The notes beneath the pieces are model-generated. The model made no database searches. It saw nothing but the letters and a program-made list of their open reading frames with translations, and was not told the DNA's origin. The position numbers and the translations under genes are program-made. From NCBI RefSeq assembly GCF_049723905.1, contig NZ_JBJKFD010000001.1:2728001-2792000 (forward strand): a stretch of DNA of 64,000 bases. Direction: 5' to 3'. Positions 60,202 through 64,000 of this stretch are shown piece after piece (position 1 is the stretch's first letter; every line of letters starts with the position of its first letter). This stretch comes from G963665185 sp049723905. Its GTDB lineage: Bacteria; Desulfobacterota; Desulfovibrionia; Desulfovibrionales; Desulfovibrionaceae.

Positions 60202-61161
60202 ATGAAACAGATTTTTTTTGGTGTACTGGCCGCGCTCTTTTTCAGCTCCACCTTCGTGCTCAACCGTGCCATGAGCCTGGACGGCGGCCATTGGGTCTGG
60301 TCGGCCAGCCTGCGATACTTCTGGATGCTGATTCTGTTGCTGGCCGGGTTCGCCCTGTTCCGTCCTGCCATGCTCCGGGAATCCATGCGGCTGTTCTTCC
60401 GCCACTGGATATTCTGGACCCTGGCAGGAAGCATCGGCTTTGGCGCCTTTTACGCGCTGCTCACTTTCAGCGCCTCGTACACGCCCGGCTGGGTCGTGGC
60501 CACCACTTGGCAGAGCACCATATTGGCCACCCCGCTGGTGCTGCTGCTGTTCGGACGCCCGGTTCCCCTGCGCGCCGTGCTGCTTACGGGCGTGGTCTTT
60601 GCCGGTGTGGTTCTGGTCAACATGGAGCAAAGCCAGATACGCCCCTGGCAGGACATCCTGCTGGGTGCGCTGCCGGTCTTTGCGGCGGCCATTGCCTATC
60701 CGCTGGGCAATCAGTTGGTGTGGGAGGCAAGCCAGAAAAAAGACGGCGCAAACAGCCGTTCTGGACTGCTTGGCCGCGTCCCGGAAATACGCACGCCAGC
60801 CATGGGAAACGCCTTTTGCAAGGTGCTGCTGATGAGCCTGGGTTCCGTGCCCCTGTGGGGGGTGCTGATTGCGGTGACAGCCCCGCCTGCACCTTCACCG
60901 GGCCAGCTGGTCAATACTTTTCTGGTGGCCCTGCTTTCGGGCGTGGCCGCCACCAGCCTGTTCCTTTATGCCAGAAACATGGCCCGGACCGCCGCGCAGA
61001 TATCCGCGGTAGACTGTACCCAGTCCATGGAAGTGATCTTTTCCCTGGCCGGGGAAACGGTTTTGCTGAACGGACTCTTGCCCGGCCCCTTGGGATGGGC
61101 GGGGCTGGGACTGACCATGGCAGGGCTGATGCTCTACCTGCGGGTACAAAACGTACGCTGA
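60202..61161 (+). CDS. EamA/EmrE-like drug/metabolite transporter
   Basis: A 319-residue membrane protein with about ten hydrophobic segments. The N-terminus MKQIFFGVLAALFFSSTFVL and SLDGGHWVWSASLRYFWM match the multidrug-resistance efflux (EmrE-type, PF13536-like) branch of the DMT superfamily. SASYTPGWVVATTWQSTIL and VVLVNMEQSQ follow. The start codon at 60202 lies only 7 bases after a palindromic repeat, and the TAGCCTGGACACCC leader lacks a Shine-Dalgarno sequence. Substrate unknown. Confidence 0.85.
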   Translation: MKQIFFGVLAALFFSSTFVLNRAMSLDGGHWVWSASLRYFWMLILLLAGFALFRPAMLRESMRLFFRHWIFWTLAGSIGFGAFYALLTFSASYTPGWVVATTWQSTILATPLVLLLFGRPVPLRAVLLTGVVFAGVVLVNMEQSQIRPWQDILLGALPVFAAAIAYPLGNQLVWEASQKKDGANSRSGLLGRVPEIRTPAMGNAFCKVLLMSLGSVPLWGVLIAVTAPPAPSPGQLVNTFLVALLSGVAATSLFLYARNMARTAAQISAVDCTQSMEVIFSLAGETVLLNGLLPGPLGWAGLGLTMAGLMLYLRVQNVR

Positions 61162-61180
61162 TTCCCGAAGGACATAAGCT

Positions 61181-62449
61181 CTACCGCAAGGCCCGTTTGC
61201 CCTTGCGCGTAAAGCGCCCCAGGGAAAGTCCCTTGTAGTACAGGCCGGTGCCCTTGGCAGGAGCCTCCAGACTTTGCCCGGAAAGCAAGGCCAGCAGCGG
61301 TTCCACGCTGTCCAGGTTCAGGCCGTTGCCTTCCTTCCAGGCCGGGACGAGCTGGCGGATGGAGGAATCGGGCCGAAAGGTCTTTCCGGCAAACTTGCCT
61401 ACGGGGAACCCCTGCCAGCGCAAGGAGGCAGGCAGTTTGGCCGAATGTTCGTGCAGCAGCATGACCCGGCCCGTGAAGTCGTACAGGCTTCCCGGAGGCA
61501 GGGCGGAAAGTTGGGCAGGCGGCACCAGGGGGGCGGTCGATGCCGGGTCCACGGGGCGGCCTGGAATGGAGCGGGGATCTTTGCCGCCCACTATGGACGC
61601 AGAGCCCGAAGCTCCGGCCTTGCCAAAGCAGGCCATGAAAAATCCCTGGGAACGGCTGGCTTTCATGTCCACACGCAGCACCCCTTCCAGCCCCAGTTTG
61701 GGCGTCTCGAAAACCAGCCCCGGCACAGGCGGCAGGGGCTTGAGTTCCAGGCCCAGATGTTCCAGGGCATAGACCACCTGTTCTTCGTTCTCGCGCACAT
61801 TGGTGGTGCAGGTGGAAAAGATCATTCTGCCGCCCGGAGCCAGGGCGTCCGCGGCCCGTTCCAACAGGCGGCGCTGCAATGTTTCCAGCTGGCCGGTCTT
61901 TTCGTCGTTCCAGACTTCCAGAATATTGGGGTTCTTGTCCGTGGTGCCCCAGCCGCTGCAAGGCGGGTCCAGCAGAATATATTCCAGGCTGTCTGGCTCC
62001 AGGGGAAGTTTTTCCCCGGCATAGGAGCAGGTGGCGGTATTGGCCAGATTCAGGCGGCGCAGGTTCTGACGCAGGGTCGCCAGCCGGTCACGCGAGGGCT
62101 CGTTGCCCAGCACAAAACCCTCCGGCCCCACCAGCTGGGCCAAAAGGCCGGTCTTGCTGCCAGGGCTGGCGCACATGTCCAGCACCATGGCACCCTGTGG
62201 CGGGTCCAGAAGCAGGGGCGGAAGCATGGAGGACTTGTCCTGGATGTAAATCAGGCCGAAACGGGCCGCCAGGCTGTCGCCCAGAGGGGACGGCTCGTCC
62301 ACCAATTCCTTGCACCAGGGGGAGATGTCCAGGTTGTTCCAGGTGTAGCCCTGGGCACGCAAAAGGTCCTCCACCGCAGGCAGTTCACCGGGGTCGCAAA
62401 CAAAGCGAAAGTATCTGGAAGTGACGTTCTTGGGATTCACACGTTGCAT
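61181..62449 (-). CDS. rsmF: RsmB/RsmF-like rRNA (cytosine-C5) methyltransferase
   Basis: A 422-residue NOL1/NOP2/Sun enzyme. Motif I is MVLDMCASPGSKTGLLAQL; motif IV with the first catalytic Cys is LLDPPCSGWGTTDKNP; motif VI with the second is MIFSTCTTNVRENEEQVV. A C-terminal part (SLYDFTGRVMLL, then GTGLYYKGLSLGRFTRKGKRA) resembles the PUA-like tail of RsmF, which makes m5C1407 in 16S rRNA. The exact target is inferred. The start at 62449 fits homology; no good ribosome-binding site is seen. It converges with the transporter gene. Confidence 0.88.
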   Translation of the reverse strand: MQRVNPKNVTSRYFRFVCDPGELPAVEDLLRAQGYTWNNLDISPWCKELVDEPSPLGDSLAARFGLIYIQDKSSMLPPLLLDPPQGAMVLDMCASPGSKTGLLAQLVGPEGFVLGNEPSRDRLATLRQNLRRLNLANTATCSYAGEKLPLEPDSLEYILLDPPCSGWGTTDKNPNILEVWNDEKTGQLETLQRRLLERAADALAPGGRMIFSTCTTNVRENEEQVVYALEHLGLELKPLPPVPGLVFETPKLGLEGVLRVDMKASRSQGFFMACFGKAGASGSASIVGGKDPRSIPGRPVDPASTAPLVPPAQLSALPPGSLYDFTGRVMLLHEHSAKLPASLRWQGFPVGKFAGKTFRPDSSIRQLVPAWKEGNGLNLDSVEPLLALLSGQSLEAPAKGTGLYYKGLSLGRFTRKGKRALR

Positions 62450-62615
62450 CCTGTGTTCAATACAGCTATATCGCAGATGTTTCAGAAATCGAAACACATT
62501 TCAAATTTCCGTACAAGGCGATTTTTCCGGCAGATCATGCCGGACGACTACGGCCGCAGCCGTCGAATGGTTCCGAACTGCGGCCCCTACCTGTTTCCGT
62601 GCAAGGAGTAAACCC

Positions 62616-63656
62616 ATGAGACGTCCTTACGCCAGCCGTGCCATGGCGCTGTGTGCCGCAGCGCTTATGCTGTGCGTTTCGCTGCTCGCCACCACAGCCA
62701 GGGCCGAATCCGTCACCCTGAGCTATGCCAACTTTCCCCCTGCCATCACCTTTCCCTGCGTCCAGATGGAACGCTGGGCCAAGGAAGTGGAAAAACGCAC
62801 CAATGGAAAGGTCAAAATCCAGACCTATCCTGCAAGCACCCTGCTGGGCGCCAAGAACATGTTCCGGGGCGTGGTCAAAGGACAGGCCGACATCGGCTGC
62901 ATTTCCATGTCCTACCAGCCAGGCGTCTTCCCCTTCTCCTTTTCCTGCAACCTGCCCGTGGGTTTCACCTCGGCCACGGTTGCCAGCCTGACGCTCTGGG
63001 ACCTGTACCAGAAGTACCAGCCCAAAGAATTTTCCCGCGTCAAGGTGCTTACCATGTTCACCTCCGCACCGTCGCACATCATGTCCAAGACCCCGGTCCG
63101 TAGCCTGGCCGACCTGGAAGGCTACGAAGTCCGCGCCTCGGGCACACTGGCCAAGGTTATGGCCAAGCTGGGCTCCACCCCTGTTGCCATGCCCATGCCC
63201 GAAGTACCGGAAGCCCTGCAAAAGGGCGTCATAGAAGGCTTTGTGACCTCCTTTGAAGTGCTCAAGGACATGAACTTCGCCGAAGGCTGCCGCTACGAAA
63301 CCTACATGGACCTGCCGGTCTATCCCTTTGCCGTCATCATGAACAAGCGGGCCTGGGACGGCCTGGACGACGACGTCAAAAAGGTCATGAATGACCTGGG
63401 ACGCGAACAGGCCCTGTGGACAGGACAGTACATGGACCAGCACGTTATCGAAGCTTTGGACTGGTCCAAGAAGAAGTACGATATCGAGCTGATTCACCTG
63501 TCTCCCGAGCAGTACGCCATAGCCCAGGACAAGATTGCCCCGCTGGTGCAGGAGTGGCAGGAGACCGCCAACAAGGACGGCCTGCCCGCCGAAAAAATCC
63601 TGCTGGACCTCCAGGCGCTCAAGGCCAAGTACGAAAAGGAGTATCCGGTACAATAA
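62616..63656 (+). CDS. dctP: TRAP transporter substrate-binding protein (DctP family)
   Basis: A 346-residue periplasmic protein. The signal peptide is RAMALCAAALMLCVSLLATTARAE. The mature part begins VTLSYANFPPAITFPCVQME and keeps the DctP motifs WAKEVEKRTNGKVKIQTYPA and DLEGYEVRASGTLAKVMAKL with the carboxylate-binding Arg. YPFAVIMNKRAWDGL and a C-terminal helix follow. The ATG at 62616 follows AAGGAG. A DctQ gene follows after 81 bases. Typical ligands are organic acids; it is not known which here. Confidence 0.93.
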   Translation: MRRPYASRAMALCAAALMLCVSLLATTARAESVTLSYANFPPAITFPCVQMERWAKEVEKRTNGKVKIQTYPASTLLGAKNMFRGVVKGQADIGCISMSYQPGVFPFSFSCNLPVGFTSATVASLTLWDLYQKYQPKEFSRVKVLTMFTSAPSHIMSKTPVRSLADLEGYEVRASGTLAKVMAKLGSTPVAMPMPEVPEALQKGVIEGFVTSFEVLKDMNFAEGCRYETYMDLPVYPFAVIMNKRAWDGLDDDVKKVMNDLGREQALWTGQYMDQHVIEALDWSKKKYDIELIHLSPEQYAIAQDKIAPLVQEWQETANKDGLPAEKILLDLQALKAKYEKEYPVQ

Positions 63657-63737
63657 CCGGCTGCCTGCCTTCCTCAACCCGTAATATTTTCGCCGGGCAG
63701 GGATCGCACAATGCGGTCTCTCCCGGCTTCCCACATT

Positions 63738-64000
63738 ATGAGATACCTTGATATTTTACGCATATGGGCCAACCGGGTTCTTGCCCTCCTGGCCGCAGCC
63801 TCGCTTCTGGCCATGGTCTGCCTGGCCTGCGCCAACATCGTGCTGCGCGCCGCGGGCAGTCCCGTTGAAGGGACCTTCGAGCTGATGGGATTTCTGGGCG
63901 CGCTTGTGGCCGGTTTTTCCCTGGGCTACGCCCAGCTTTCCAAAGGACATATCGCAGTCACCATTCTCAAGGGGCTGTTGCCCGCCTGGTTTGAACGCAC
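63738..64000 (+). CDS. dctQ: TRAP transporter small permease (DctQ), 5' part
   Basis: Open from ATG 63738 to the end of the window (87 codons), so the gene continues outside. The first hydrophobic segment is VLALLAAASLLAMVCLACANIVLR, here cited as LALLAAASLLAMVCLACA. GTFELMGFLGALVAGFSLGY with the conserved E-L-M follows, then the GHIAVTIL motif typical of DctQ. It is the membrane partner of the upstream binding protein; the large permease should follow. Confidence 0.88.
   Translation, partial: MRYLDILRIWANRVLALLAAASLLAMVCLACANIVLRAAGSPVEGTFELMGFLGALVAGFSLGYAQLSKGHIAVTILKGLLPAWFER

Overview
The window reads as chromosomal DNA from a sulfate-reducing Desulfobacterota bacterium of the Desulfovibrio/Pseudodesulfovibrio type. 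This is inferred from gene content and style, not from a marker gene: molybdopterin-linked FmdE/ModE-type genes, TRAP and TTT solute importers, multi-PAS kinases with HDOD-type response regulators, a DUF115 protein beside AsnB, and GC-rich coding with Shine-Dalgarno-led, often ATGA-overlapping genes. No rRNA, replication origin, CRISPR array or transposase was seen.

Layout. 1-6.6 kb: 3' end of an NAD synthetase, a small conserved-looking ORF, a GNAT acetyltransferase, a class II photolyase, a periplasmic solute-binding protein and ftsEX. 7.1-13.6 kb: a histidine kinase plus two response regulators, then an FmdE/molybdopterin-binding fusion protein with a ModE-like regulator. 13.8-28.1 kb: envelope and housekeeping genes (glycosyltransferase, polysaccharide deacetylase, Ste24-like protease, methyltransferase, shikimate kinase, moeA, aroE, asnB, DUF115, ychF, rlmI). 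28.1-30 kb: a cluster of palindromic repeats and an orphan MacB-like permease. 30.3-32.8 kb: a chemoreceptor. 33-42.5 kb: a lower-GC block between tRNA-Leu(UAA) and a degenerate copy of that tRNA's 3' end plus terminator. It carries a PrpR-type sigma54 activator with operators and a sigma54 promoter, an RraA-type aldolase, two dehydrogenases, a complete TctBAC importer and an AEC permease. 42.5-44.9 kb: a strongly AT-rich segment with a 39-residue peptide gene, a terminator hairpin and a radical SAM/SPASM enzyme with an N-terminal PqqD-like domain. I read this as a small RiPP locus and regard it as the best candidate for an undescribed system here. 45-51.3 kb: a GntR/FCD regulator, a creatininase-family amidohydrolase and a full Liv-type ABC importer. 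51.4-57 kb: a small kinase-like gene, purT, a ParDE toxin-antitoxin pair, a DUF3024 gene, tRNA-Arg(CCU) and a ComM/YifB ATPase. 57-64 kb: an M16 peptidase whose signal peptide looks frameshifted, more palindromic repeats, a drug/metabolite transporter, an RsmB/RsmF-like methyltransferase and the start of a TRAP operon.

A family of about 125-140 bp imperfect palindromes recurs between genes (about 1.3, 18.3, 28.3-28.7 and 59.9-60.2 kb). Its outer stem is conserved and its inner stem-loop is variable. All start sites, promoters and terminators were called by eye.
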